From Candidatus Fermentithermobacillaceae bacterium (GTDB taxonomy: Bacteria > Bacillota > Sulfobacillia > Fermentithermobacillales > Fermentithermobacillaceae), in contig JAGPNG010000004.1 in NCBI GenBank assembly GCA_018052475.1, forward strand, positions 1-64,000: a DNA stretch of 64,000 nt, in the 5' to 3' direction. A program made the position numbers and the translations under genes. Below are positions 26,673-35,029 of this stretch, in pieces (within the stretch, counting starts at the first letter, position 1; each line of letters begins with the position of its first letter). The notes under the pieces were generated by a model. The model saw only the letters and a program-made list of their open reading frames with translations, ran no database searches and was not told the origin of the DNA.

Positions 26673-27349
26673 GGGTACATCCCTACCTCAACCTTGGACT
26701 TAGGCCACAACCCTCTGTTAGCAATGGCAAGCCTGGTGACTGGATATCCCATGCTCAAACACGTGTCAATTTCTTCTTCCCAATCCTTGGGAGGAATAAC
26801 CCTTACTCCTTCAGGTCCCAAAACAAGCATCTCCGCCCATGACTCACCCGGTTTAAGAACGATTTCGTGATCCCCGTATTGTATTTCTACCGTTCCATTG
26901 CGATGGGTTTTCTTCACTTTCAAATTGCCCTTGAGTATCCTCGCATTGTTATCTACAAGTTCGGTTAGATTCCCCTCCATATCCGAAACCATGAAAGATA
27001 AAGGTGCGAGTAGGTCGAGCGACGCTTTCCCTGTGCGGGAAAAAAGTAGTTTCTCATCGAACTCAATACCTTGGGATACTGCGGTGTAATAAACACCTAA
27101 GATAACGCCTGCGAGGTTTCTGTCTTCGTGAAGTATAAGTGATTGATCGTGTGCATCAATGAAGACGCCAGGCACGTCTGAAAAACTCATTGGCCAACCG
27201 TTGAGGGCGTTGAGCGAAGATTCCTCTATAGTGAGGAAAAGATAGTTGTCCTTGAATCCGAACCATTTGACTACGAATGGGCACGCAACTAATCCGACCG
27301 CAAGACAAATAATCAGTCCTTTCGGCAGGAAAGATCTTTTATTGCCCAA
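26669..27349 (-). CDS. Membrane-anchored or exported protein of unknown function
   Basis: This 226-residue protein has an N-terminal signal anchor at about 10-30 and an extracytoplasmic beta-rich remainder. I recognise no domain. TTG 27349 is firmly set by AAAGGAGG with 8 nt spacing. Its TGA overlaps the ATG of the 922-residue protein (ATGA), so the two are made together and probably act in the same place outside the membrane. The segment with VKKTHRNGTVEIQYGDHEIVL looks like a beta hairpin. It is the first gene of an operon that ends with the ABC ATPase. Confidence 0.75.
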   Translation of the reverse strand: MGNKRSFLPKGLIICLAVGLVACPFVVKWFGFKDNYLFLTIEESSLNALNGWPMSFSDVPGVFIDAHDQSLILHEDRNLAGVILGVYYTAVSQGIEFDEKLLFSRTGKASLDLLAPLSFMVSDMEGNLTELVDNNARILKGNLKVKKTHRNGTVEIQYGDHEIVLKPGESWAEMLVLGPEGVRVIPPKDWEEEIDTCLSMGYPVTRLAIANRGLWPKSKVEVGMYP

Positions 27350-27432
27350 GCGAAATACCTCCTTTGATGTGCAAATCTCAAAGATACTCGCCGGGCCCTT
27401 CGCAGCGCCTATTATATCACATTAATTCCAAG

Positions 27433-28998
27433 TCATGGAATCTTGTTTTGTTCATACAGTGCAAGAATCTCGGTGATGATATGGTTGAGGTTGGAGTAGG
27501 TGTTTAGCTTTTGGATATCGTCTTCGTCAACCCAGAGCGCATCCGCTATTTCCCCTATCCTAGGAGTCACTGTACCTGAAAGTGGTTCCATCAAGTAGTA
27601 CGCTACGCGTTTTTCTACCGGCCTGCCGTGGTCACCAAAAAATCTGTATTTGTGGGACGCGCCGTAAGACAGTATTTTGCACTCAATGCCGGTTTCTTCT
27701 AATACTTCTCTAAGAGCCGCTTGTTCTGCTGTTTCTCCGGGATCTATGTGTCCTTTAGGCAAAGCGAATACGCCGAACCTGTCTTTTATTACAAGAACTT
27801 GCCTTTTTCCTTCAATCTCCCTAACAACCACTCCGCCGGCAGAGTCTTGACTCTCTACAGGGTTAAATAGTGCGGAAACTCTAGATAGCCTAGCAATTTG
27901 TTCCGCTACGAAAGGCAGAGTTGTCCCAGACATGGAAAGCGCCTGGTCTAATCCTAATGGTCTTACTGTGGAATCAAAAAGAGCCGAAAACTCACATGGA
28001 TAGTCGGGTATGACGGATTCGTCGAGACTTCCCCCCAAGACGATCACGGGAACGCCTCGGTTTAAGCCTGCTTTTCCTACCGCATAAGGTACCTTACCCT
28101 TCTTTGTTTGGGCATCGACTTTACCTTCTCCCGTTATGATCATGTCCGCATCTTCGAGCAAATCAAAAAAACCGGTCTCTTTCATTACGAACGTCGCACC
28201 GTCTAAGAGCTTTGCTCCGAAATAGCTCCAGAGCGCACCGCCCAAGCCACCTCCTGCTCCAGCCATAGGAACATATCTGGGATCGCGGGATAAGTCCCTT
28301 CCAAGGATGGCGCCATACCGATTCATGGCTTCGTCGACAAGAGAAAGGCATTCGGCTTTCAGCCCCTTCTGCGGAGCATATGTATATGTGGCCCCTTCTT
28401 CTCCTACTAGTATGTTCCTTACGTCGGAAATGCCGATTATCTCAATACCTTGGAAAATCTCTGGTATATCGCCCAGGTCCACCTTACGGACTTGCATAAG
28501 CCCTTCAATTCCGGGGTCAACCTCACGGCCCAGAGCATCTCGTATTTTGGCTCCTGCTGCCTGCGCCATACCTATTCCGCCGTCGTTTGTGGCGGTTCCG
28601 CCTATGCCGACGATGATCCTTTTCACGCCTAAACCTGCCGCCCATCTCATGGCTTCTCCCACGCCACGGCTGGTAGCGTGAAACACGTCGGGCGCTCTCT
28701 GCCCTGCTAGGGCTAGTCCACAGCACTGGGCGCTCTCTATTATCGCAGTATCGTCGCCTAGGAAACCCACCTGAGCTGCCACTTTCTCGCCCCAGGGGCC
28801 CGTTACCTGAATAGTTTCAACGTGTCCGGATAGCGCCTGAACCAAAACGTCGATGGTCCCGTCGCCCCCATCGGCAAGCGGATTGACACAAACTTGGGCT
28901 TCAGGAAAACCACGAGAAAAAGCCGAAGCGACCATAGAACACGCTTCTTTGCTTGAGATGTTGCCTTTGAAGGCATTCATTGCAACGATGACTTTCAA
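27433..28998 (-). CDS. Glycerate 2-kinase fused to a Nudix hydrolase
   Basis: The 521 residues hold two enzymes. Residues 1 to about 375 are a GlxK/GarK-type glycerate kinase, with MNAFKGNISSKEA, NPLADGGDGTIDVL, GIGGTATNDGGIGMAQAAGA and ITGEGKVDAQT(K)KGKVP motifs. Residues about 388-515 are a Nudix domain with a complete Nudix box at 416-438 (GHIDPGETAEQ, REVLEETGI). The second domain resembles housekeeping Ap4A- or NDP-type Nudix enzymes, and its substrate is unknown. No SD or start is obvious at the junction, so one polypeptide is expected. ATG 28998 is the only reasonable start. I do not know this fusion as a standard architecture. Confidence 0.9.
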   Translation of the reverse strand: MKVIVAMNAFKGNISSKEACSMVASAFSRGFPEAQVCVNPLADGGDGTIDVLVQALSGHVETIQVTGPWGEKVAAQVGFLGDDTAIIESAQCCGLALAGQRAPDVFHATSRGVGEAMRWAAGLGVKRIIVGIGGTATNDGGIGMAQAAGAKIRDALGREVDPGIEGLMQVRKVDLGDIPEIFQGIEIIGISDVRNILVGEEGATYTYAPQKGLKAECLSLVDEAMNRYGAILGRDLSRDPRYVPMAGAGGGLGGALWSYFGAKLLDGATFVMKETGFFDLLEDADMIITGEGKVDAQTKKGKVPYAVGKAGLNRGVPVIVLGGSLDESVIPDYPCEFSALFDSTVRPLGLDQALSMSGTTLPFVAEQIARLSRVSALFNPVESQDSAGGVVVREIEGKRQVLVIKDRFGVFALPKGHIDPGETAEQAALREVLEETGIECKILSYGASHKYRFFGDHGRPVEKRVAYYLMEPLSGTVTPRIGEIADALWVDEDDIQKLNTYSNLNHIITEILALYEQNKIP

Positions 28999-29045
28999 AG
29001 TTCCGAACCACCTTCTACCGCAGTTTCTTCGCCGTTTTTAGGCGT

Positions 29046-30080
29046 CTATCCAATGACGGCTCTGAGCACGCGCAACCAGTTGCCGCCCAAAATACCTGAT
29101 ATAACTCCTCCGGATAATCCTCGTTCCAAAAGTTCATAGGTCACAAGAGACAGATGTCCTATGTGATCAAGAGGTTCCGGACCACTTCCGCTAAAACTGT
29201 CAAAGTCTGTTCCCAAGCCTACGTGCTCTTCTCCCGCAAACTCTATGGCGTGCATAATATGGTCAACCACCTGGGTAAGAGTCGGCGATTCATCCGAACC
29301 GGTGATATACTCTGGATTGAACGATATTCCTACTAATCCTCCTGCCTGCCCTATCGCTGCCAACTGCCCATCAGTAAGGTTTCGCGGGTGAGGAAAAAGA
29401 GCGTGACAGTTTGAGTGACTTGCTACGAAAGGAGCTTCGGCTAGGTCCACAACATCCCAAAAACCCGCCTCTGAAAGATGGGACACATCTATCAATATGC
29501 CCAGTTTCCCTGCTTCCTCAAGCGCTTTGACGCCCAGAGGAGTAAGCCCGCCTCTTGAAGCTGAAAAAGCTGCACCATCGGCTAGGAGGTTTCGTTCGTC
29601 CCAGGTCAAAGTAAGCATCCGAAGACCAAGGCGATAGTACATATGCAGGGCTTCAATGCTGCTCTCGATGAACTCGCCGCCGCCGAAGCTGAGCATCAGG
29701 CCAACTTCCCCTCTTTTGTTGGCTTCTTCGATGTCGGACGTCGTCAAGACTTGCCTGACGCCGGGTGTTTTGACAACTTCCTCGAACAAATCTATGTACT
29801 CGAGGCCTTGTTTGACCCCACGTGTAGGCCAAATCCTGTCGTAAGGAAATGCTGTAAGGATAGCACAATCCACCCTGCCCTGGCGGAGCCTTGGTAAATC
29901 CGAGTGCCCTATCGGAGACTCTTCGTCAAACTTTCTTATCCCTCTTGCTATATCAAAAAGTGTTCCTTGATGTCCGTCTATGACAATAGACTCTTCTTGG
30001 ATTTCTTCGGCTCGCTCTTGCCTTAGCTTCATTTCCTCCGCCTCGTCGGTTTTCTTAGTGAAAACTGATCTAACATCCAT
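29046..30080 (-). CDS. M19 membrane-dipeptidase family protein with two metal ligands missing
   Basis: The 344-residue TIM barrel follows the renal/membrane dipeptidase family (M19), which cleaves dipeptides with two zinc ions. H201 (VSHLSE), H222 (SHSNC) and the acidic GLGTDFDSF segment (D292, D294) are kept. The first ligand motif, normally D-G-H-x-D, reads D35-G-H-Q-G39. The bridging Glu, normally in S-x-E-G-G, is replaced by Gly133 (SFGGGE). Activity is therefore doubtful, or a different metal arrangement is used. ATG 30080 follows GAGGGG; an in-frame ATG 30125 has no SD. A 289-bp gap without a credible gene follows. Confidence 0.82.
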   Translation of the reverse strand: MDVRSVFTKKTDEAEEMKLRQERAEEIQEESIVIDGHQGTLFDIARGIRKFDEESPIGHSDLPRLRQGRVDCAILTAFPYDRIWPTRGVKQGLEYIDLFEEVVKTPGVRQVLTTSDIEEANKRGEVGLMLSFGGGEFIESSIEALHMYYRLGLRMLTLTWDERNLLADGAAFSASRGGLTPLGVKALEEAGKLGILIDVSHLSEAGFWDVVDLAEAPFVASHSNCHALFPHPRNLTDGQLAAIGQAGGLVGISFNPEYITGSDESPTLTQVVDHIMHAIEFAGEEHVGLGTDFDSFSGSGPEPLDHIGHLSLVTYELLERGLSGGVISGILGGNWLRVLRAVIG

Positions 30081-30369
30081 GGTATTCTGCCCCTCTCTTA
30101 GCCCCTTGAGTGTTTCAATATGCATCTGCGTCTGAGCCGGCGAATGCTATGAAGTGCGCTTCGTGTAACTACGCACATTTTAGCAATTGCATCGGTCTTG
30201 GCGCCTAGGCATTTATTGTGTTGTTCTATTCTAGCATACGGTTTCCCTCTTTTGCTTTTTGGATGAAAAGCATGCGTAAGCATCTTCGTTTTTGAATCTG
30301 CAAAGCCCGCTGACAGCTTCCGTGGGATCTTTTTTGACTTGAAGGCAGACGTTCTCATACTACATTGCG

Positions 30370-31350
30370 TTACTTCGCGGTCAAAATCACAAGGCAGAAT
30401 CCTTTTGCTATGGAAACTGCTGCTTCATCCTGCGTAATCTCGTTGGATACCCCTAAAGTTGCGCCTCTTTCAAGGATTGCATCGTAAAGAGGGAACCTGA
30501 GGCCCTCAGTTGTCACTCCGCATAATTGCGAGGTCATAGGAATGATGGTGGCCCAGTCGCCCGGCTTGCCTCTAAACCACCTTCTTCTTTTGTGCGCTAA
30601 GTACTCGGAGTCGGCGCCTGAGAGTCCGAAGATGACGCTGCCTCTTGAGGAGAGGATCACATCAAGGCCCATCTTTGCATAGCGTTCTATGAGAAATACA
30701 TTTGCAATTTCGTGATCTATGCGCGTGCCTCCCAGAGCCCCTATGACAATGGCCGTGGAGAACCCCCTATCCAGTACAATGTCAAGAGCTACTTCCGTAT
30801 CAGTCTTGTCCTTATCGCATGGTAGGGTGACTATCTCGACACGCTCATCGGTTCTAGATAAGTTACTGGCCAAGCATTCGCCGGGGTGCAACTCATCTTG
30901 GGTGAGTGTCTTTTCTGGGCGCGAACCTTTCCCAAGGTTTCTAAAGTACTCTAGGGTGTCCGCATCGAGGGAATCAAAATCCCCGACAATGACGTCGGGG
31001 ACTAGACCGTGGCTCTTCAAAAACCAGGCTCCCGAGTCAGCTGCTACTATGAAGGCGCTGTCTCTGACATGCAAGAGGTCTGATTCGTCCCAGGAGCCAC
31101 CGGCCACGATACAAGAATAGCCCGGATCGTGCTCGACTTTCAGTCTTTGTGCCACGAACTCTATGGGCGTCTTTAGGGCGCCTTTTACCGTTGGCTCAGT
31201 TTTTGTACCTGCTTTCCTTGTGGCTATTTTGGGTATACCTCTCTTTCGCAGGTCACTCCTTACGGTGCGGCCTGCTTTTCGTCTTAGGAACCTTTTTTGC
31301 TTCCCAGTGCTTGTTTCTACTTTTCCGCATATCAAAATAGACGTTGCCAA
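30370..31350 (-). CDS. thiN: Thiamine pyrophosphokinase with a basic N-terminal extension
   Basis: The enzyme makes thiamine diphosphate from thiamine and ATP. The core starts at about residue 78 (CIVAGGSW), with ADSGAWFLKSHGLVPDVIVGDFDSLD, then CDKDKTDTEVALD and GALGGTRIDHEIANVFLI, which are family motifs. At 326 residues it is about 110 longer than usual. Some 70 extra residues at the front are Arg/Lys-rich, and there is an insertion before CDKDKTD. TTG 31350 has no SD and GTG at codon 66 is an alternative start. It lies 52 bp behind thiT under the same TPP riboswitch. Confidence 0.85.
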   Translation of the reverse strand: MATSILICGKVETSTGKQKRFLRRKAGRTVRSDLRKRGIPKIATRKAGTKTEPTVKGALKTPIEFVAQRLKVEHDPGYSCIVAGGSWDESDLLHVRDSAFIVAADSGAWFLKSHGLVPDVIVGDFDSLDADTLEYFRNLGKGSRPEKTLTQDELHPGECLASNLSRTDERVEIVTLPCDKDKTDTEVALDIVLDRGFSTAIVIGALGGTRIDHEIANVFLIERYAKMGLDVILSSRGSVIFGLSGADSEYLAHKRRRWFRGKPGDWATIIPMTSQLCGVTTEGLRFPLYDAILERGATLGVSNEITQDEAAVSIAKGFCLVILTAK

Positions 31351-31402
31351 ATCGTCATCGGTTACGATCCATAATTGCCGCAGCTTAAACCTTAAACTGT
31401 TG

Positions 31403-31927
31403 CTACACTTGCCTGGGAGTAGTGTTCTCCTTCAGAAACGGTTTCAGGACATAGTTTACGATGAGCACAGATATTATGAGTTCGGGTAGAAGATATGTCC
31501 CGTTATACACCAGTGAGTACAGCCACACGTTCATGCCTTCATAGGCAAACGCTCCCCACCATACTACACCTGAAATGAAGTGACTGACAAACCTCGCCCC
31601 TACAGCGACAGCGGTCCCCAGGGCCGGCCTATCTTGAAAGAGGCCCGCCAATCCCAATACGCCAAAGGCCAGAATATAGTCTAGGAGAACTTGGACCGGA
31701 TGAACTATCACAGGCTCTGCGATCATCTGCAACAAACCATGGACTGTGCCGACAAGAAGTCCCGGACCTACCCCGTGCCTAAGAGCAAACACAATGATGG
31801 GAATCATGCTTCCCAGGGTTACAGAACCCCCATAGGCTCCGGTAGGTATCTTGACGAGGCTCAGAACAAAAGCCAAGGCAACCATCAAAGCCCCTTCAAC
31901 AACTATCCTCACTCGCTCATTACCCAT
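31403..31927 (-). CDS. thiT: Thiamine ECF transporter S component ThiT
   Basis: This 174-residue protein has about six membrane helices and ThiT features: GSVTLGSMIPI in the first loop and HPVQVLLDYILAFGVLGLAG later on. It binds thiamine and uses the shared ECF energizing module, which is not in this window. ATG 31927 is the start because GGAGGG (31936-31941) lies upstream of it; the frame also runs to a GTG at 31948. The TPP aptamer upstream confirms the substrate. Confidence 0.93.
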   Translation of the reverse strand: MGNERVRIVVEGALMVALAFVLSLVKIPTGAYGGSVTLGSMIPIIVFALRHGVGPGLLVGTVHGLLQMIAEPVIVHPVQVLLDYILAFGVLGLAGLFQDRPALGTAVAVGARFVSHFISGVVWWGAFAYEGMNVWLYSLVYNGTYLLPELIISVLIVNYVLKPFLKENTTPRQV

Positions 31928-31935
31928 AAAAAATA

Positions 31936-31980
31936 CCCTCCGTTTCACCGGGGGGGCATTACAGCCGCTATTTCTGCGGC
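31936..31980 (-). promoter_or_regulatory. Expression platform of the TPP riboswitch (likely translational)
   Basis: Between aptamer and thiT start are a GCCGC/GCGGC hairpin and a run of seven C (minus strand, 31950-31956). The C run and the following CCG can pair with CGGAGGG, which holds the thiT SD at 31936-31941, with one mismatch. There is no T tract, so blocking of the ribosome site is more likely than termination. Confidence 0.55.
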
Positions 31981-31995
31981 AAGTCTGACTCAGAT

Positions 31996-32081
31996 TTCCC
32001 TACGCAGGCATTATCCTGGACAGGTTCGATGGGTCAGGCGCTATTAGCCCTTTCTCAGCCGTTTATGAACAGCTCCCCGCT
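31996..32081 (-). promoter_or_regulatory. TPP riboswitch aptamer (THI element)
   Basis: On the minus strand the conserved elements appear in order: GGGGAGC, GGCTGAGAAAGGG, GACCCATCGAACCTG and GGATAATGCCTGCGTAGGGA. These are the core strands that bind the pyrimidine and diphosphate of TPP. It sits directly before thiT-thiN, both thiamine genes, so TPP should lower their expression. Confidence 0.95.
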
Positions 32082-32180
32082 TTGCTTCATTTATTGTATA
32101 CGATTGCGGTGAATAATGAAAGCGTGATAACGGTTCCGGTCTGGGGAACTTTGGCTCTATCCACATAATCTAAGTCGAAT

Positions 32181-32209
32181 GAAGCAAAAAGAACCGTCCC
32201 CGCTGCTTC
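32181..32209 (+). repeat. REP-like palindromic element, copy 1
   Basis: This 29-nt copy has ends GAAGCA and TGCTTC and the core AAAAGAACCGTCCCCG. It lies in the gap between the TPP riboswitch and nadE. Full copies also occur at 44529, 58120, 60748 and 60791. Confidence 0.75.
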
Positions 32210-32236
32210 AGAAGAACGATATCTGACGCTCGGTGA

Positions 32237-32242
32237 TATAAT
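32237..32242 (+). promoter_or_regulatory. Possible -10 element placing the nadE transcript start at its ATG
   Basis: A consensus TATAAT ends 6 nt before ATG 32249. Initiation at the usual distance would give a leaderless or nearly leaderless nadE mRNA. No good -35 is visible at 16-18 bp, so this is tentative. Confidence 0.35.
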
Positions 32243-32248
32243 TGATAT

Positions 32249-33154
32249 ATGAAGATAAAGAATATTCTTGCTATAGAGGATGTTGATTTCTTGTGTCGTG
32301 AGATACAGGGTTCAATAGTTGATTGTGTAGATGATCGTGGAAAGAACGGCTGTGCTTTGGGGATAAGCGGTGGTTTGGATTCGGCTGTGGTTGCGTATTT
32401 GGCTGCCCGGGCAGTAGGTGCAGATAAAGTAAAAGGTCTGTTTATGCCAGAGCGCGATACCGATCCGCAAAGCTACCAAGACGCGAGGCTTGTGGCCCAA
32501 ACACTGGATCTCGATTTTGAAGAGATAGACATCACGCCTATCTTAAAGACTATCGGGATCTACGATCTGGAACCGTCGATTAGTTTCATACCTCGCTTCA
32601 TTCAAAACTATTATGTGCTGTTGGAGTACAGCAAGTACACTACTAAGGACGAGTCCACGTTCTTGAAAACCCTCAAAGGCGGTGAGGACTTCGAGAATCT
32701 GCGGAGACATATCGGATATTTTAGGGCCAAACACCGGGTGCGCATGATAGTCACATATCTACACGCCGAGCTCAATAATGACTTGGTACTCGGATGTTGT
32801 AACAAGAGCGAGAAGATGATCGGTCTTTTCGTTCTCTATGGAGATAGTGCCTGTGACATGGAACCCATAGCAGGTCTTTACAAGACGCAAGTTATAGATC
32901 TCGCAGGATATCTCGGCGTACCTCGACAGATAATCGATAAGGCACCTACTCCTGACTTGTTCCCGGGACTCAACGACGAAAAAACCATAATGATGCGTTA
33001 CGGAAGGCTAGACCCTATACTCGTAGGTCTGGAAATGTCACTGACAGATGAAGAAATACGTTCAGAAACCGGATCTAGCCTCGAAGAGATAGATTATGTA
33101 AAGCGCCTCAGCAAACTTTCCGAGCCAATGCGAAATCCTCCTCGTACTGTGTAA
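32249..33154 (+). CDS. nadE: NH3-dependent NAD+ synthetase
   Basis: This amidotransferase-fold enzyme makes NAD+ from deamido-NAD, ATP and ammonia. The 301 residues start with an adenylate-binding SGGLDS at 40-45; NKSEKMIGLFVLYGDSACDMEPIAGLYKTQV and KAPTPDLFPG follow the family. It lacks a glutaminase domain, so it uses free ammonia. About 30-40 residues around 105-150 (NYYVLLEYSKYTTKDES and following) look like an insertion compared with common NadE. ATG 32249 has only GGTGAT upstream. The gene stands alone and is ended by the terminator at 33195. Confidence 0.9.
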   Translation: MKIKNILAIEDVDFLCREIQGSIVDCVDDRGKNGCALGISGGLDSAVVAYLAARAVGADKVKGLFMPERDTDPQSYQDARLVAQTLDLDFEEIDITPILKTIGIYDLEPSISFIPRFIQNYYVLLEYSKYTTKDESTFLKTLKGGEDFENLRRHIGYFRAKHRVRMIVTYLHAELNNDLVLGCCNKSEKMIGLFVLYGDSACDMEPIAGLYKTQVIDLAGYLGVPRQIIDKAPTPDLFPGLNDEKTIMMRYGRLDPILVGLEMSLTDEEIRSETGSSLEEIDYVKRLSKLSEPMRNPPRTV

Positions 33155-33194
33155 CATCCGGCGTACAAGTAAACGGCTGAAAATGACCCATAGA

Positions 33195-33226
33195 TCAGAA
33201 AAGGGCCCATCGGCCCTTTTTTCTGA
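33195..33226 (+). terminator. Rho-independent terminator of nadE
   Basis: TCAGAAAAGGGCC pairs with GGCCCTTTTTTCTGA around a CATC loop. The T6 run is part of the descending arm, giving a classic plus-strand terminator. Confidence 0.85.
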
Positions 33227-33578
33227 GTTAGCTGCGGTAATGTGCTGCGTCCCTGTGTGCTGCTTTCCTATCTGCAAATCCTAGTTCTTCTTGTGTTTTG
33301 ACTCTTGCTCCATTTTCTGTTGCTTTTGTGCTACGTTTCTCGCTGCATTCCTAGTAAAGTCTTTGCCATGTTCTTGCTGCGACTGTGCTATGTCACCTGC
33401 TGTGTATTCTTCTACAGTTTTTTCTTCATCTGTGCTTCGTATATGCTCTATATGCTAGTGCGTAATCTCCTGTGTTGTAAGCTTCTTATGTTGCTATGTC
33501 CTTTAGATACCGCAACCAGCCTGCTATGAGATCGTAGGGAACGTTCTTAGTCGACTCCTCGATACTCATAACAGAAAT
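33227..33578 (+). other. Pyrimidine-rich, GTGCT-rich intergenic stretch without a credible gene
   Basis: About 350 bp between the nadE terminator and the end of gdhA is T/C-rich on the plus strand. GTGCT recurs near 33242, 33258, 33328, 33388 and 33433, and two roughly 60-bp blocks (about 33320 and 33380) resemble each other. A frame at 33305-33529 is open but gives only Leu/Cys/Phe-rich nonsense repeats, so I do not call it a gene. Confidence 0.5.
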
Positions 33579-34841
33579 CTATAGGAAAATCCCTCTGAGT
33601 TTCTGAGTTGCAATCAAGCGCTGAAGCGCTACGATGTAAGCAGCCATTCTCATAGGAATCTTCTTGTCATGAGCTACTGAGTATACATCTTCAAATGCCT
33701 TGACCATTATCTTTTCGAGATTACCGTTTACGGTCTCGAGGTCCCACGCAAGGTGCTGAAGGTTCTGGACCCACTCAAAATATGACACGGTTACTCCGCC
33801 TGCGTTGGTAAGGATATCGGGACATACTACGATATTTCTTTGCTCGAGTACCTTGTCTCCTTCGAAAGTAGTTGGTCCATTGGCGCCTTCTACGACTACC
33901 TTTGCTTGGACCTCTTTCGCAACTTCTCCTGTGATCTGATTCTCAAGAGCAGCCAAGACCAAGAAATCAACTTTCGATGTAAGGATACCGTGGTTGTCGG
34001 TAGTCCTGATACCGTCTTGCTTGTACCCTTCTATGATATGTTTCGGGTGCTTAGCGACATAATCAAGAAGCGCTGGGATATTCAAACCATCTTCGCAATA
34101 AAGGCCACCTGATACGTCGCTTACGGCTACAACCTTCGTTCCTGCTTCGTAAAGGTACCTGGCAGCGTTGCTTCCGACATTTCCAAACCCTTGTACTGCC
34201 GCAGTCGATTTCGATAGATCCATGCCCAGCTTGTTCGCTAGTTCTCTAGTTGTAATGAACACTCCAAGTCCCGTAGCCTCTTTTCGGCCAATGGAACCGC
34301 CAGCCTCTACAGGCTTGCTTGTCACTACTGCCGGGGAGTAGACGCCTTTGAGCGTGCTATAGGTGTCCATAATCCAGCACATCATCTGCTGTGTGGTGTT
34401 TACGTCTGTTGCCGGAATGTCTTTTTCGGGTCCGATAAAATCTGCGATTTTTGCTGTGTATGCTCTAGTTATGCGTTCAATTTCGCCCTGAGAAAGATTA
34501 GCAGGATCTACAGTAACTCCACCCTTGGCGCCGCCGTATGGGATATCCACTACAGCGCACTTGAAGGTCATCCATGCTGCCAGAGCTCTTACTTCATCCA
34601 TATCTACGTCGGGATGAAAGCGAATTCCGCCTTTTGCAGGTCCTCTGACAGTGTTGTGCTGAACACGATAGCCGGTAAATACTCGAACACTGCCATCATC
34701 CATTTTAACGGGAAAATTGACTGTTAGTTCTCTTTCTGGGTAGCGAAGTGTAATGTAGTCGTTCTTGTCAAACCCCGCTATCTCGGCAGCCGCATCCAAT
34801 TGTTCGAGCATGGTTTGGAACGGATTAGTCTTTTCAGCCAT
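33579..34841 (-). CDS. gdhA: Glutamate dehydrogenase (NAD(P)-dependent)
   Basis: The enzyme converts glutamate to 2-oxoglutarate and ammonia, a main entry for amino-acid fermentation. This 420-residue protein has K70 in GPAKGGIRFHP, catalytic K106 in PYGGAKGG, and a Rossmann GFGNVG at 218-223. The aspartate in PATDVNT and the C-terminal NAGGVTVSYFEWVQN segment are also present. The 420-residue length and motifs match the catabolic hexameric clostridial/thermophile type. ATG 34841 follows AAGGGTGATGAC. The gene is monocistronic. Confidence 0.95.
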   Translation of the reverse strand: MAEKTNPFQTMLEQLDAAAEIAGFDKNDYITLRYPERELTVNFPVKMDDGSVRVFTGYRVQHNTVRGPAKGGIRFHPDVDMDEVRALAAWMTFKCAVVDIPYGGAKGGVTVDPANLSQGEIERITRAYTAKIADFIGPEKDIPATDVNTTQQMMCWIMDTYSTLKGVYSPAVVTSKPVEAGGSIGRKEATGLGVFITTRELANKLGMDLSKSTAAVQGFGNVGSNAARYLYEAGTKVVAVSDVSGGLYCEDGLNIPALLDYVAKHPKHIIEGYKQDGIRTTDNHGILTSKVDFLVLAALENQITGEVAKEVQAKVVVEGANGPTTFEGDKVLEQRNIVVCPDILTNAGGVTVSYFEWVQNLQHLAWDLETVNGNLEKIMVKAFEDVYSVAHDKKIPMRMAAYIVALQRLIATQKLRGIFL

Positions 34842-35029
34842 GTCATCACCCTTCTTGCTTGATCATTGGTAATTACTGAGCCCTACTGCATATTATGGGC
34901 CAGAACTGGTTCGGTCCATCGGTCGATTGTTATATTTGTCACCAATAGACCACCAAGTTACACTATACAATTTGAGCGTCAATTAAGCAACCCTAATTTC
35001 ACCAAAAATTACGGATTCGAAAGATCAAA

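Noticed and set aside
30098-30358. Minus-strand open frame of 86 codons upstream of the M19 gene
   Set aside because: No SD, very basic composition without domain features, and it overlaps the M19 leader and SD; no support as a gene.
33305-33529. Open frame of 74 codons in the pyrimidine-rich stretch
   Set aside because: No SD, and the product is only Leu, Cys, Phe and Tyr, as expected from T-rich DNA; it is better seen as a by-product of base composition.
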